Shown: piece by piece, positions 34,987 to 48,600 of the stretch
Numbering within the stretch: the stretch's first letter is position 1
How the letters are laid out: each line of letters opens with the position of its first letter
Source of the DNA: Timema cristinae
Lineage: Eukaryota; Arthropoda; Insecta; Phasmatodea; Timematidae
Reading direction: 5' to 3'
NCBI GenBank assembly: GCA_039000515.1
Contig: JBCFYV010011135.1
Span: 19,550,178-19,614,177 of the forward strand
Length of the DNA stretch: 64,000 nt
Made by a program: the position numbers and the translations under genes
The notes under the pieces: generated by a model
The model's database searches: none
What the model was told of the DNA's origin: nothing
What the model saw: only the letters and a program-made list of their open reading frames with translations

Positions 34987-35576
34987 TAAGCTAAATTGGA
35001 AATTGAGTAGTATTTTTTTTTTTATAACTCTGGTCCAACCCTCTAATTTCGCACAGCTACAGCTGATAGGGGGTGGTTCTAAACTGGAAGTGAAACGAAC
35101 TGCTCATACCTAATGAATAGCTTCTGAGCAATATAATCTAATATTTAGTCGATTTAACTTTTAATATAAACCAAAACAATTTTAATAAATCCTAAATCAA
35201 TTTAAGGTTTGTGGTATTTAAAGTGGACTTTTTTTTTAATATATATCAGAAACATCATCCATCACCCTTGCCACGGAAAGGGGGGGGGGGGACATCAGGA
35301 TGAATAAATTCGTACATAGCTTTTGTTATCTTGAGTTATATTAAACATTTAGAGAAGCATTCCCCCTTCTACTCCAAATGTGCTGGCTTATCCACCCCCA
35401 AGGCAAAATATAGTGCTCAAAGCCTTCAGTGACTTACTTTAAGAAAGGGAATACACACAACACTTTTTAACTAAGGCTAGAATCAATCCTAGGACTCTCG
35501 GTTCAATGAGCAGTTAAGCTATCTATTGAGTTATATTTGTCTCCTGTAAGAAAATAAAATATATTTTTCTTCGGTC

Positions 35577-35840
35577 CCTTTTTTTTTATTGATATGGTTT
35601 TTTCTCTCATATACCTATTTGTCTGGAACCTTTTTTTTTTATTGATATGGTTTTTTCTCTCATATACCTATTTGTCTGGAACCTTTTTTTTTTATTGATA
35701 TGGTTTTTTCTCTCATATACCTATTTGTCTGGAACCTTTTTTTTATTGATATGGTTTTTTCTCTCATATACCTATTTGTCTGGAACCTTTTTTTATTGAT
35801 ATGGTTTTTTCTCTCATATACCTATTTGTCTGGAACCTTT
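35577..35840. repeat. Five-copy tandem repeat, unit about 50-53 bp
   Basis: A T run followed by ATTGATATGGTTTTTTCTCT and CATATACCTATTTGTCTGGA ACC is repeated five times. The 43-base body is unchanged between copies; only the T run varies, from about 10 down to 7. Confidence 0.92.
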
Positions 35841-36410
35841 TTGTTTGGTTTTGTTTAGTAAGATCCATCTTGATGGACATGCACACTAGTAGCATATAAT
35901 TAATGGTTGACTGGGATAATATTATATCTGGGTAAATAATTTTCCCAATATTTGGACTGTACCGTCCCAGGTGAAACACTTGGCTTGACAAATTTGCTCT
36001 GCCAGGTGAAGTACTTCCGTGATGACTGGATATTGGGATTACCAAAGAATGACACAATTAATACTTTATTGCTTTCAAAACTTGTTTAATATTTCCGTGT
36101 TATACAAACACTCACGTGTCTTCGTTAACGCATAACCACCAACATGTCGTTTACTTATATGCTAGTAGTACCTCTTGATGGCCAAACTCTCCTGGGCTCA
36201 AACCACCGACCTTCTAAGCCACGCTACGTTACACTAAACTGTTGCAATATAGAGGTGACCTCACAAACGCTTGAATCACAAGTAATTCAATATCGCAAAC
36301 AAAATATACAGTATCTAAAATAGGTAAATTGTGATTGTATTTTACTGCAATGTCTTTTATTTATCTTATTTATAAATAAAGGCACATTTTTACCAAAGTT
36401 ATATCTTCCT

Positions 36411-36476
36411 CACACCTAATCCATTTGTGTAAATAAACGGATAATCCGGTCGAGTTGAAAGACGCGGTTAGAATAA
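36411..36476 (+). mobile_element. SINE 3'-tail relic close to the start of MCO gene 2
   Basis: CACACCTAATCCATTTGTGT, then GATAATCCGGTCGAGTTGAA and AGACGCGGTTAGAATAA follow the order of the SINE-B tail. It ends about 140 bases before the ATG. Confidence 0.5.
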
Positions 36477-36613
36477 AAAACAGTAGATAAATTATCAAGA
36501 GTTATGACTTCACTGTGAATGGCTGAATAAGCGTGAAAGGCAAACGCAAAACTATCCACTTCAACGGAAGAAAATGCGTTTCCAAGCACAGTTATTGTTC
36601 ACAGTATCCTGAG

Positions 36614-36695
36614 ATGATTTACTTACTAACGATCACATTTTTTGCTTCTGCTCTGGTCCATGGATTCATTGGTGAACCAGAAATTGATATGTCTG
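36614..36695 (+). CDS. MCO gene 2 exon 1: start codon and signal peptide
   Basis: ATG at 36614 (context CTGAG ATG ATT) begins [17 protein letters not shown], a hydrophobic secretion signal with likely cleavage after VHG or nearby. It continues [10 protein letters not shown] and stops at donor GTAGGA (36696, phase 1). The donor is weaker than the others. This exon has no copper motif and is assigned because its phase fits the next exon and laccases begin with such a peptide. Confidence 0.72.
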
Positions 36696-39600
36696 GTAGG
36701 ATAGTAACATTATTTTATTTTATTTAAATACTTATTTTAATGCTATGCAATTATAGCTTTTCATTAATTTATATTTAATTAAAATAAGTTTAATACATTA
36801 TAATATTAGATTAAACCATTTATAAAAACCATAATATTAGAAATTTAAAGGCTTATAAAGGTCTCTTTTATAAATAGCATCATCAATTTGAAACAATCTG
36901 TCTTCAGATTAAATCTATTTTGAAGGGTTTTTGTACCACACATATTAATAAACATATGGTGTATCAGTATGTTTATACAATTAATGGATAGTATAATAAA
37001 GGTAGAATTTAGATCAAATACGACCACTTTCGTTTGGATAAAAGGTAAGAAACAATATAGTGTACAAGTATCTAAGTAAATCCAAGACCCAGCCACCCTT
37101 CCACCAATGCATCAGCCACCGGATCCGATCCGATCCGATCGTATCCACCAATATCGTTTGAAAATAAATTCATAAATAGTAGTTTAAATAAACTCTAAAT
37201 ATAATAGGTAATATGTATGTACGTATTAAATTAGTATTCTTGTATTTTAACTGCCGTAATTCAATACCGTATTCTATTCCTAAAAATTATTACAGTAACT
37301 ATTTATATAAATATGTGGCAAAGATAATGAATTTCCAGATATATCACCCAGAAATTACTTAGCCACTTTATTTTCAAATTTATGTTTAAAAAGTATAAGC
37401 AATTACTTATTAAGAAACAAGGTATATATTAAAAAAATTAAAATCAAATGCCTGTGAAAAAAGACTATTCAAAAATCTTTACAGATGCTGAATATAAAAA
37501 AAAAGGAACCTCTGCTACCTGTGTTTGTACAAAACTTATATTCTTAATATGAATAATATTGTGTGGTAGTAAAGTATGATAAACTAAGTTTGGGGACATT
37601 CTATAATGATAATTTATATTAATGAGATAGCCATGAAAGTTGTTAGCATTCTATTTAAAGATATGATGGAAATTGATATCTGGTTTTCTTTACATTCTCT
37701 ATAGTTCCATTTCTTGGAAGGTTCTTTGATGTACGTTTCATATAAATATAGTTTTTCTGGAGATTTAAAAAAATCCAATGAGAGTGAAATAAACACAGTT
37801 TGCATACTTGTTAGTGCATGTTCATCCTCATATTATTATTATTATTACTATTTAGCACCGCGTCTTACTACCCGTTGGGGTTATACGCTTTAAGTACTAA
37901 TTACGCCAATGGAATAAAAATTGGGGAGGTTGGATTAGAGGAAGTGAACCCGAATTTGCGTGGAGGGAGAGTGGAAAACCATTTAGGAAAAATAACCCCC
38001 AGTTCACCCGAACGAGATTCGAACCTCGATCTCCCCAGCCTCAGAAGTCGAGCTCAACACGTTAGCCAAATACGCCACCGAGGCAGATCTCATATTATAT
38101 TATTATTATTAGCACCGCGTCTTACTACCCGTTCGGGTTATACGCACTTACGCTAATGTGTAATGGTATGGTGATAGTGAGATGAAATGAAGGACCTACA
38201 GTTTAACGTGGAATCCGAACCACGGTGGAGGCCTGGCATTCCTCACATTCACAAGAAATCTTGTTAGAGGTGAAGGAAGGGTTTGGTAATCAGATAAATC
38301 TTTGCCGGGACCGAGGATCGAGCCCCGGCCGCCAGCACAGAAGTCTGACACCTTACCCCTAGACCACCAGGTCACCCTCATATTATAGAAGTTGACTATA
38401 ATAATAATTGGAAATAGATTAGTGTCCCACCACCTTATGTTTAGTCGACATTCTTGCCTAACGCCTACTAGATCACGAATGAAACTCAAATAAGTTTGGC
38501 CCCAACACGATTGTGGCATGGGGCTGATGACATCACAGGCAGTGTCCACGACTCTGAAGCTTTCATTCCCTACCCAGGACTACCTTCAGGATAAGTTATA
38601 TATTTGGGATACCATATAACACTTGTCTGTCACCTTTTAATAAGTGAGAGATTTTTCAAGTTGGAAAGTCATCTGTCATACCAGGTTTGTGCTTACACTT
38701 GTCTGGGAAACAAACAACATTCCGAAGTCTCCTCCAACCCGTCATTGCTGGGGTTTTTTTTCGAGCGTAGCTATGCATTATATGTGCGCAGTGGTCAGTT
38801 TAGGGGACCGACATTCTCAATGTTATCGTTGACCCTATCATCACCGGAAAACTTGGCCAGCTTTATCAGTGAAAGGAATTGGTGACCTGGTGGTCTAGGG
38901 CTAAAATGTCGGACCTCTGTGCTGGGGTCCGGGGTTCAATCCTCGGTCCTGGCACAGATTTATCTGATTACCAAACCCTTCCTTCACCTCTGACAAGACA
39001 TGTATTAATCACAACTTGTGAATGTGTGGAATAACAGACCTCAACCGTGGTTCGGATCCCACGTTAAACTGTAGGTCCTCCATTTCATCTCACAATCACC
39101 CTACCATTACACATTAGCGTAAGTGCGTATAACCCGAACAGGTAGTAAGACGCGGTGCTAATAATAATAATCAGCGTAAGAAGTTGGTTCCTTCTTCCGC
39201 GTGAGTGCAAGATTCTTACTTAGGGGCGCTTACCCTTTGGGGGAGGTCAGGCTCCCAGCCTCAGGAATCATTACAAAGAGCTTTCAACCTGATTTGCCCA
39301 GCGTGGAACTCATGGAGATATCCTGATCAGTTTTTTTGGAAGGTACTAGTTACCAACTGCTTAGTGTGTAGTAAGTAAGGGGTGCCCACCCACCTCTCGC
39401 ACAGATATCTCAACAGAGATCTATTCACCCATTGGTGACGTTGTCCAGGGTTGCCACAAGGAGGGTCTCTGCCAGCAATTTCTGACGAGGAATGACCCCC
39501 AAGCAAAGAGGAAAAACTCATGTCTGATCAGGGTAAATATAGTCACCAGAAGGGCGAACCCTATATAAAAAACACCATGATCTTCCAATCCCAACACAAA

Positions 39601-42600
39601 CTTTTCCTATTTGACGTTGGTATGCTTTGAAATGTATAAATCCTACATGGTATTTTCCCACTATGTTGTAGCAAGTAAAATAGGCCCATAGTTAATCCGA
39701 CAATGTAAGACCTACTCATTTCAGGGTAAATAAAGTGAACACTCAATTTTACCTGAAAGAATGCAGTCTTACCTTGACCTAATAATAGTGTCCCACTATA
39801 TCCTAGCTGCGCAATAATGTAACCTGTCCAAGTAGTTTTTCTAATTTTTAGTACAAGCTGAGTGTACGCTACGTGTGTTGGGTAGGCGCTAAGTTGCAAA
39901 TAAATCCTGCTAATATCAAATTTAACTCTATATTAAATGTATCGTGTCATATGAGATTAAAGAAAACTTTGCATTTTCTATTTAACCACAAAAGGAAACC
40001 AAACCATTCCTAATCCTTCTCCACGTTATGCCATTATGACATAAAGTTAAACTATACCTATAATAAAATAGTAAAAGTATTCGTATATTCATTTACGTCT
40101 GTTTGTTTGTTTCCAGTAAATTCAAAAATTACTCATTATCTTTTGTACACGTTATATTTAATATTAGCTGATCTCACCATTACTCGCCAAGGAAATTTAT
40201 AAAGTAAAATTTTTTATTATATAATATAAACCAAGGTAATCATAACGAAATCTTAAATCATATTTAGATATTAATCGTTTATAATTTTAAATTGTGGTAC
40301 AAAAATATGAGATTAGGTTGAATAATACATGATGTCAAAATAGATATATAATTTGTACGTATTTTAAAAGTTCACGTTTCTTTCAAAGACTAAATTAGAA
40401 CTTCCCTATATACAATAATTTGAACGTTTGCTTGTTGGTGTTAGTAAAAAAGAAAATTGTCATAACATAAAAAAAATTGGCTGCTAAAATGTTGTAATTA
40501 AATTCAATAAAAAGTATTCTGGATTTTTTTTTACACATGTATCCAGTTTAACCTTTCCATCCCGTTACCCGATTTGCCATTTTGATTCGTTTTAACCTAT
40601 TTCTTCACACTTGCCTATCTTTTTATACGCCATTCACCTCATCATCATCCATATACCGAGCAATACATGCTCTTTTATTTTTTAAATATTAATGTTTCTC
40701 TTTTTCACACATTATGCTACAACATTAAGCCACGCCTAACATTGTCTTCTCCTTCCTTTTAATACACACTTTACATTCATATATTTTTTTCGTTATTTGA
40801 TCCAAACTCGTCTTCTCAACATGCCCAAATAATTCAATAATACTTCTTTCACGTTAAACTGTTGTATTTCATTTTAAACTGTAATCATTCAGAAACCATT
40901 TACTAATGACTCTGTCCATACGAGATTTTTTCACATACATTTCTTAAATAACTCATTCTGACTGCATTCACCTTGATCTTGTGTTCTTCCTGACAAACAC
41001 ATATATAAAACAATGTTGGCGTTAACACATTTGTATAAACTGGCATCTTTGTCTCTTTCAAAACTACTCCATTCTTTGCAATAATCCACATACATACGAC
41101 CATTATCCGAGATGATATTCACACGTATGTAAATTTAACCATCTATACTTCAATTTAAAAAAAACATATCCTGCCCAAATAAAACCATAATATAACATTA
41201 ATAATAATCATAATAATAATATTTAGCACCGTGTCTTACTAACCGATCGGGTTATACGCTTTAAGTACTAAATACGTTAATGGATTTAGGAATTGGTAAG
41301 GTTGAATTAGAGGAAGTGAACCCGCATTATCATGGAAAACCATTTAGGAAAAAACCACCCCCAGTTCACCCGACCGAGATTCGAACCTCGATCTCCCCGT
41401 CCTCAGCAGTCGAGCTCAACACAACTAGCGCGTTAGCCAACTACGCCACTGAGGCGGGTCATAATATAACATTAATACAAAAATTTACTGTGACTGCCGG
41501 TAATATTTTTATCTCATTCAATACATGTTTTGTGTCTTTGTCAGGTATTCCAGATATAGGAGGCTATGAGATGAGGAATGGGAAGCCTGCACTATTTACT
41601 GACTGCACTAGGGAGTGTCGCGCTGGGGCACCAAGACGAATTTGTTACTATGTATTTACGATTGAACTTTACCATGCAATGGGGGCGTAAGTATACAATT
41701 CCATAGTCATGCCCTTATGTAACCTCGCTCTTATTTTCCCAAGAATTAATAAAGGTGGGTACACAATATAAGTACAAAAAAAACAAAAAACAGACAATAA
41801 TTGTATAGGAGCCAATAGGATATCATATGACAAATAGGCCGTACTCGGGCATATAGGCCATTCTGCTTCCATGAACTTACTCTACAAACATTATTTGTAG
41901 GACTTGAAAGTTAGCAAAAAAACTGGGATAGAGGACGTGATAGTTTAAAAATATATAGGTTCATACCTATGAGAAGATAGATTTTCACATTTGATATTAT
42001 TATTTAGATAAACAGTAGATAAATAAACATATAAAAATGTTAAAGTTAAATAGTGGGATAGATTCATGAACATTACTATATATCATAAGGATAAATCCAA
42101 TCGTTTACAATTAACAATCCCTCATGATTTAAAAAGGAGAAATATAAATGGATATATATATAATGTAGAATATCATAACTATTACAACGATATGCCTCAC
42201 TCGACATCCCAAGCTAAATATCAACACGTAGCTACAATTAGAAAATTTACAACAATGGGTCTGTCAGATTTGAATACTAATATATAACATTAGAAACTTA
42301 GCTCAATAGGTCTCAGTCGACCGTTCCCAATAGAATTACAGACTTTCATAAAAGTAAACAAATTAGTCATTACGACCATTTACAAAAGGGGAATAGTTCC
42401 CGAAATATTGAGAAGTAATAATTTAACTTTATGGCCAGATGGGCTCTAAGTTTCATATTCTTCCAAAACCTAAACATTTTACACCACACGGGGTATACAT
42501 TTTGTGTGACAAGGAACATGTCCATTACCTATTTTTGATATCAGTTCAAATATACACATCTGAATTCCCGTGTTCAAATAAATAGTACTATGTATTCATT

Positions 42601-45600
42601 TTGACAACTTAACAACTTGCACAAATGATTTACTATCGCTAATCAAACCAAAGTTAAATATTCTGTTCCGAACCATGATTATATAAATTAATTTTAACTA
42701 ACAGCAATAATAACCGAAACGTAATTTTGACAGTATAAAGGCCAAAATATGATTTTATACCTTTTGTTCATCCTCGACACCTGATGTGTCCAAGGACGCT
42801 ATCCTGACAAGAGTAAAAGCCAATACAGGTTACATGATTATATACGATTTCTATTCTAGCTCGTAAAGGGGGAGAGGGGATGACAACACATAGGTGAACA
42901 TACACAAAGAGGGGTGGGAAGGGGTAACCAGACGGATATCGAAGGTTCGAGCATATTGTGGATGACTATCGAACAATAGTTTCCCGGCCACATCATCACT
43001 TTATACGTCATGCTTTCCCAGCATGCCTCACGCTAATTCCTGGTACGAGTCTACACACTGCTCGCTCAGTTAGTTTGATGTTATTGTTCGCTGAAAGTTG
43101 TGCGTGAAGTTCACTGGGGAGGGGCCACTGCTGAATGGGGCTTGGTGAGTTGAATCTTTTAGTTAATTTAGTCTTGTAGGTTTATACTTTATTGTAGTTT
43201 TATGCCGATAAATGCCACAGTGTTAATTCAGCCTTGAAGGTTTATTATTTATTGTAGCTTTATGCCGATAAATGCTACACTTAAATTATCTATATTTACA
43301 TCCATGATATTTGTTTTTTCTTCATTTTTTTAAGTTTAATTGTGTATTTTTAACTTTGTTTGCAGATTTTTATCTACTAATGTTAACACTAGGCTTGATG
43401 AATGCACGCTCCAATTACTCTGAAATTTAGCAATCTTAAATTAACGGATTAAATTAAGAACATATTTTATAAGCTATGCCATAGTGTAATGAAGCAAAGT
43501 AAGCTCGTTACTTTACAAGGTAGAAGGGGGTGGGGTGGGGGTAAAAGTAAACCTTGTAATGATAAATATGCTCTGTTTATCACGAATAATAGCTTGTCTT
43601 ATATGCATTAAGTTACTACGTAATGAAACCAAGCTAAGAAACCTTACCATATCCAAGCATCAATGGAAGATGTAAAAATTTTATTTTGCTACCCTATAGT
43701 GTCACTTAGAAACAGAGTTAACAGTAAAAATAAAGAAAGAAGAATATCTGGTATAAAACAATTTAATAAAACTACATTCACCTATGGTTTCATCATGTCC
43801 TGTGATCTACAGCTTTAACGTTTGGTAGATAATTTAAATACCTATAGTATAAGCAAATAAATAGTGAATTTATTCGCATTTTCACTAAATTGATTTTAAT
43901 TATATAGTATATAAATTTCTTACAAATATATTCTTATTGTACTTTCAGCTTGCCCAGAAATGTAAAAAAAAAATCCTTAATGTGTTTAATTAATATGTTA
44001 CTTGAAATATAGTTCCATAATGTATTCAGTTAATATGATTCTGTTTCTTTTTAGGTTAGAGTCAGTTAAAAATAAATATTTTCAACTCCATTTTTTTTAA
44101 TGATAGCAGTATTAGCATGACTGATAAAACAATGGCTTTATATAATTTTCCACTTTATATTGAATCCCAAAAATTTGGTTTGCAGGGTAGACTGAATCTG
44201 CCTTAAACGATAAAGATCCCTCATCATAAGGGCCATTCAAGTATTACGTAAGCACCTAAATGGGGGAGGTAGGTTAGATGTTTAACTATTTTCTGACAGA
44301 AGTTGTGGGTGAGTGATCAGAACAATGTTTACGTAAGACAAAAAGAGAGAGGAAAAAATAGCACGGTAAGTCATCAACCCCAAATGGGTCTACAGTAATT
44401 AAAAGTGTTAAGAAGTGGATTCAAAGATATTGGTTATCAAATTTAAAGTAGGTTAAGGATTTATTATTATTATTATTTGTTATGTCTTAGGACAGGTAAA
44501 ATTCCTCTTGTCAGCGAACTTAGACTATGAATGGGACCTTTCCTCTCTGCCTCCTTCTTCAGCTCCCAGAAATTTTATCTTCTTTAAGTTGTATAAATAT
44601 AATAATTTATGTATTCAATAAAAATGTGATTTTTATAATTTAAATTCAAGGTAAATTAAATAGATTTTTATAATAATCTTTAACAAATTTAAAAATTACC
44701 TATTTTGCAAAATATATTTAAATTCATTTACAAGATTGTTTGTTGATATGTCTAAAATTAAGGGTGAATTGCACTCTCACACTTACTCATTAAGCACCTT
44801 TTATACCCAAACTCTGTACCTGGAAAATTGAAATTTAGTGTGAAGTTTCCTCGTAGGCCCTAGACAAGAGATTAGATGGGATTTTGTGAAATTCGAACAA
44901 TAATGAGTGATATAGGTTATTATTATTATTATATTATTATTTATTATTATTATTAGCACCGCGTCTTACTACCCGTTCGGGTTATACGCACTTACGCTAA
45001 TGTGTAATGGTTAGGGTGATTGTGAGATGAAATGAAGGACCTACAGTTTAACGTGGAATACGAACCACGGTGGAGGCCTGGCATTCCCCACATTCACAAG
45101 ATGTCTTGTCAGAGGTGAAGGAAGGGTTTGGAAATCAGATACATTTGTGCCAGGACCGAGGATTGAACCCCGGCTGCCAGCATAGAAGTCTGACACCTTA
45201 CCCCTAGACCACCAGGTCACCGGTGATATAGGTGATTGAATTTCTGTTTGTTTAATTCACTGATGTGTCTCTTGAGACTTATATCCATAGTGCCTTGAAA
45301 TCTAAAATGAATGTTTCTTTTAGAAATATAGATTTAGAATTTTTTTGAGGATTTTTCTTATTTCATTCCCTAAGAGAGTGAGGTGGGAAGAAAGTTGTAC
45401 GACCACTTACCTACTTATCACCGTATTTACCCAACTTCTGGACCTAGAAACTTGAAATTTGACTTGAATGCAACATTGCGGAACTACCCAATATACTCAG
45501 AAATAATAGTATTGATAATTTTAAAAATTTAATTTCAGGAAGTAAGGGGGCCTATAATTTCAAAAAAAAACTTTTTATATGAAGTATCTAAATATCTTAA

Positions 45601-48600
45601 AAATAGAATACTCTAAAAAGTAAATGGAGGAAAACTTAAATTTGGGAGGCAGGTAAAAAAATAAAAATAATCCCAATAAATAATAAATGATGAAAATTTT
45701 AGAATTTTAATTAGGACGTCAGGTAGGAGGGGGGGTGAGGTCTTAGTAGAAAACACTAATTAATGTTTAGCAGAAAAATTATGATTGAAAGGCAGATATA
45801 AATAAAACAGCAGATTATTAAAATTAATATTAATCTGATTATCATCATCATCATCATAATTACTATTTGGTGTTCTATCTTACTACTGGTCCATTCCTTT
45901 TGTCAGTGAACTTAGACTGACAATGTACCCTAGCTTCTACCTCCTTTAGTAAATATTAAATTTTAAAATTTCTACTAAAAACTACTATTTTTCCGTGTAG
46001 TAAAAAAGATTGACAAAGGTTATAAAAAACACACCAAATAACCATAGAATACATACAATTTTAAATTTGTAAAAATAGAGGGTGGGGGGAGGAGAGGAGG
46101 GGAGAAATTTTAGTCTAGGCAGAGAATTTAATTTTTCTATAAATGTAAAGAATACCATATTTTTATATCTATTATTTAAAAAGGGGTCTAATGAAATTGA
46201 GGTTTTAAAATTCTCAAGAATTTTTTTTTCTGTTGTATACGATTTAAATATATCAGGGGGGAAATAGCTAGTTCTAATAATTTTAAATCAATAAATTTCA
46301 AAATTATTTAAGAGATAATGGGGAAGGAAGGATTCTCTCAATCTTCATAAAAATAGAAAAAATCACACTTTAAGTGTGATATAAGATAAAAGTTTAACAC
46401 CTTAGGAAATATTCAAGCCTGGAATAATAAAAATGAATCTGAATATATCAAATTTCTATATTTTTTAAGCCTGTGATTTATAAGATTTCATATTATATAG
46501 GATTATTAAAGAAAATTACTTTCTGTATGATTTTTTTGCCTCTTTTAACACTTACATAATTATTAGTCTTACTATATTTAATTTTAGCCTTTTTTTTACA
46601 ATTATTTCCTTTAGCCATTAAATTTCTTGCTCTTTTATTTTCCTTTATTACTACCCACCTTTAATTTTTTTTATATAATATTTTACAACTTTCTCCCCTT
46701 TTTTGATCTTTATACCTGATTAAATGTGAAAATAGTTAAAAAAATATTTTTAATAAAGAGTAATAAATTAAAAAAAGGGTGAAATGTGTAATAAATATTA
46801 AAAAATAAAAATAGACCAAATGGCCTATAGGTGAATAAAAGCCAATCTGGTAAAAGGACTAAAGTGACAAAAGGTTGAGTAAGGAATAAAAGTGTAGAAA
46901 ATTTCTATTGGACAAAGAGGGTAAGAGAAGGCTAGATATGAATTATTTGAGAAAGGTTATAAGGGCAAAATTGTAATTAGTGCAAAAAAGGTAATTAGGG
47001 CAAAAGGGGTATAAATTTTAAAATGTGTTGAAAAAATTAAATAGGGCAAATAGTGCAAAAAGAGTAAAATGGCTAAAAATACTAACTAAAACGAGGTAAG
47101 AAATATAAACTACAATTTTTTTCTTTTTAGACTTAAGTTAATACATATGCCCTTACACATTTATAGAGTTTTAATATTTTTTACACATTTTATCCTGTTT
47201 GTTTAACATTTAAAAAAATATATTTTATTTAACCTTTACCATTTCTTTCCTAAACAAGTTTTACTGGGAAAATCCAGGTTATTCGTGATAACTGTGAATA
47301 AAATGAAATTACTATTAATTTAAACCTTTACGTTAATTTTTGAAAAACTTTGAATGGTTATTAAGGAAGGTTTAAGAATATTTATACAAAAAATTCTTTT
47401 TTTTATGGAGGTTCAGTTGTACAATTATATTAATTTAAAGTGAAAGACATAAATGCGTTTTGTGATTTATTGATATAATACACAATATTTTATAATACTT
47501 GGAGAGATTGGTAATAATAATTACAAGATAAGACATTAAAATAAAGAAATCTTAAAGTTATAACAAACACCTATGAGATTAAAAAAATTTAAAAATTGTA
47601 AACTTTTGTGCAAATTACATTTCAAATTATGATTTTACAAAACAAAGGATAATTTAATAATGCATAAATTTTGTATCTCTGTATTATATTGAAAGTAAAC
47701 AGAACAAGTAATATTATTTGAGAAAATATAAAGAAATATAGAAATATAATTTGTTTCTTATCTGAATTCCCTGTTCCAAAGGTATTCAAGGAACAGGGAA
47801 TTCAGATAAGGTACAAATTACATTTTTATATTTCTTTATATTTTCTCAAATCTTATAACCTTTTCTGTTTACTCTTAATATAATAGAGAGACACAAAATA
47901 TATCTATGATAAAATCATTTTTAGTTTTGTAAAATCTTAATTTTATATATAACCGACTCAAAAGTCCACAATTTTTAAAATATATTAACCTTTTTTATGT
48001 TTGTTAACATTTCAAGATATCGTAATTATAATGTGTCTTAACATTTCAAGATATCTGTATTATAATGTGTCTTAACATTTCAAGATTTCTTTATTATAAT
48101 GTGTCTTAACTTGTAATAATTACTACCAATCACTCCAAGTATTAATCAAAAACTGTGCATTCATATTACCATATTACATTACGATTTTTTTTCTTTCAAG
48201 TTAAATTAATAAAATTATATAACTGAATATTACTAAAAAAATGAGTTCTTTGTATAAATAATCCTTACGTTAATGATGGTTAGCATTAATATTTTAATGA
48301 TTGCATGAAAACAATTGTTATTTCTGGGAAAGTATTTTAAAAAATAAGTCGACAAATATAACCCAAGTATTCCTGGGGGGTATGGCCGTTTGCTTATTTT
48401 TGCTTACAAGGGGCGGGAGGGAGGGGGTTCAAAATGCCCAAAAACGCGCTTACGTAATAATTGAAAGTCACATAAATCACATCATGGTTAAACCTAGTAA
48501 AGTGTGGTTGCTAAATACTAAACAAAGTTGTTTTTACACAGAGCTTGTGGAAACTGCTCCAAGGGTGTGTTAAAAGACTGCCTGCTACCACAGTGCGTGA

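Larger units (their letters stand above)
16346..36613. other. Intergenic region between the two MCO genes, 20 kb
   Basis: No host gene recognised. The repeats are listed separately. Stretches where I see nothing supportable: 16510-17120, 19300-21300 (one tRNA-like word near 19312-19390), 22030-22970, 23255-23815, 24320-24950, 25440-25730, 27150-27580, 28870-29240, 34990-35575 and 35845-36410. 28725-28800 holds a tRNA-like head (GAGGTCCTGGGTTCAATTC) without a recognised body. The promoter of gene 2 must lie near the right end; no TATA box stands out. Confidence 0.6.
36696..41544 (+). other. MCO gene 2 intron 1, 4.8 kb
   Basis: It holds a GATCC-type run at 37120-37143, SINE-B plus SINE-A (37836-38378), SINE-A (38881-39170), the LINE fragment (40590-41130) and SINE-B (41203-41459). 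39175-39560 has higher GC content (CAGGGTTGCCACAAGGAGGG) and is probably an unclassified dispersed repeat. Nothing seen in 36750-37830 or 39900-40590. Confidence 0.6.
41687..48541 (+). other. MCO gene 2 intron 2, 6.9 kb
   Basis: It holds a relatively GC-rich stretch at 42860-43160, the tandem repeat 43160-43282, MITE-like ends, repeat D copies, SINE-A (44918-45222), the strand-biased block 46540-47240 and the foldback 47455-48165. Nothing seen in 41700-42780, 43300-44220 and 45240-45835. Confidence 0.6.

Noticed and set aside
35577..35840. Regularly spaced repeats resembling a CRISPR array
   Set aside because: The units are contiguous with no unique spacers, and the DNA is animal nuclear sequence.
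36533..36613. Earlier start for MCO gene 2 at 36533
   Set aside because: It would need GTG as start; the ATG at 36614 gives a clean signal peptide.
38196..38549. Frames ending ...[11 protein letters not shown] (also at 13768, 27914, 50106)
   Set aside because: They are translations of SINE-A copies; the same peptide recurs because the SINE recurs.
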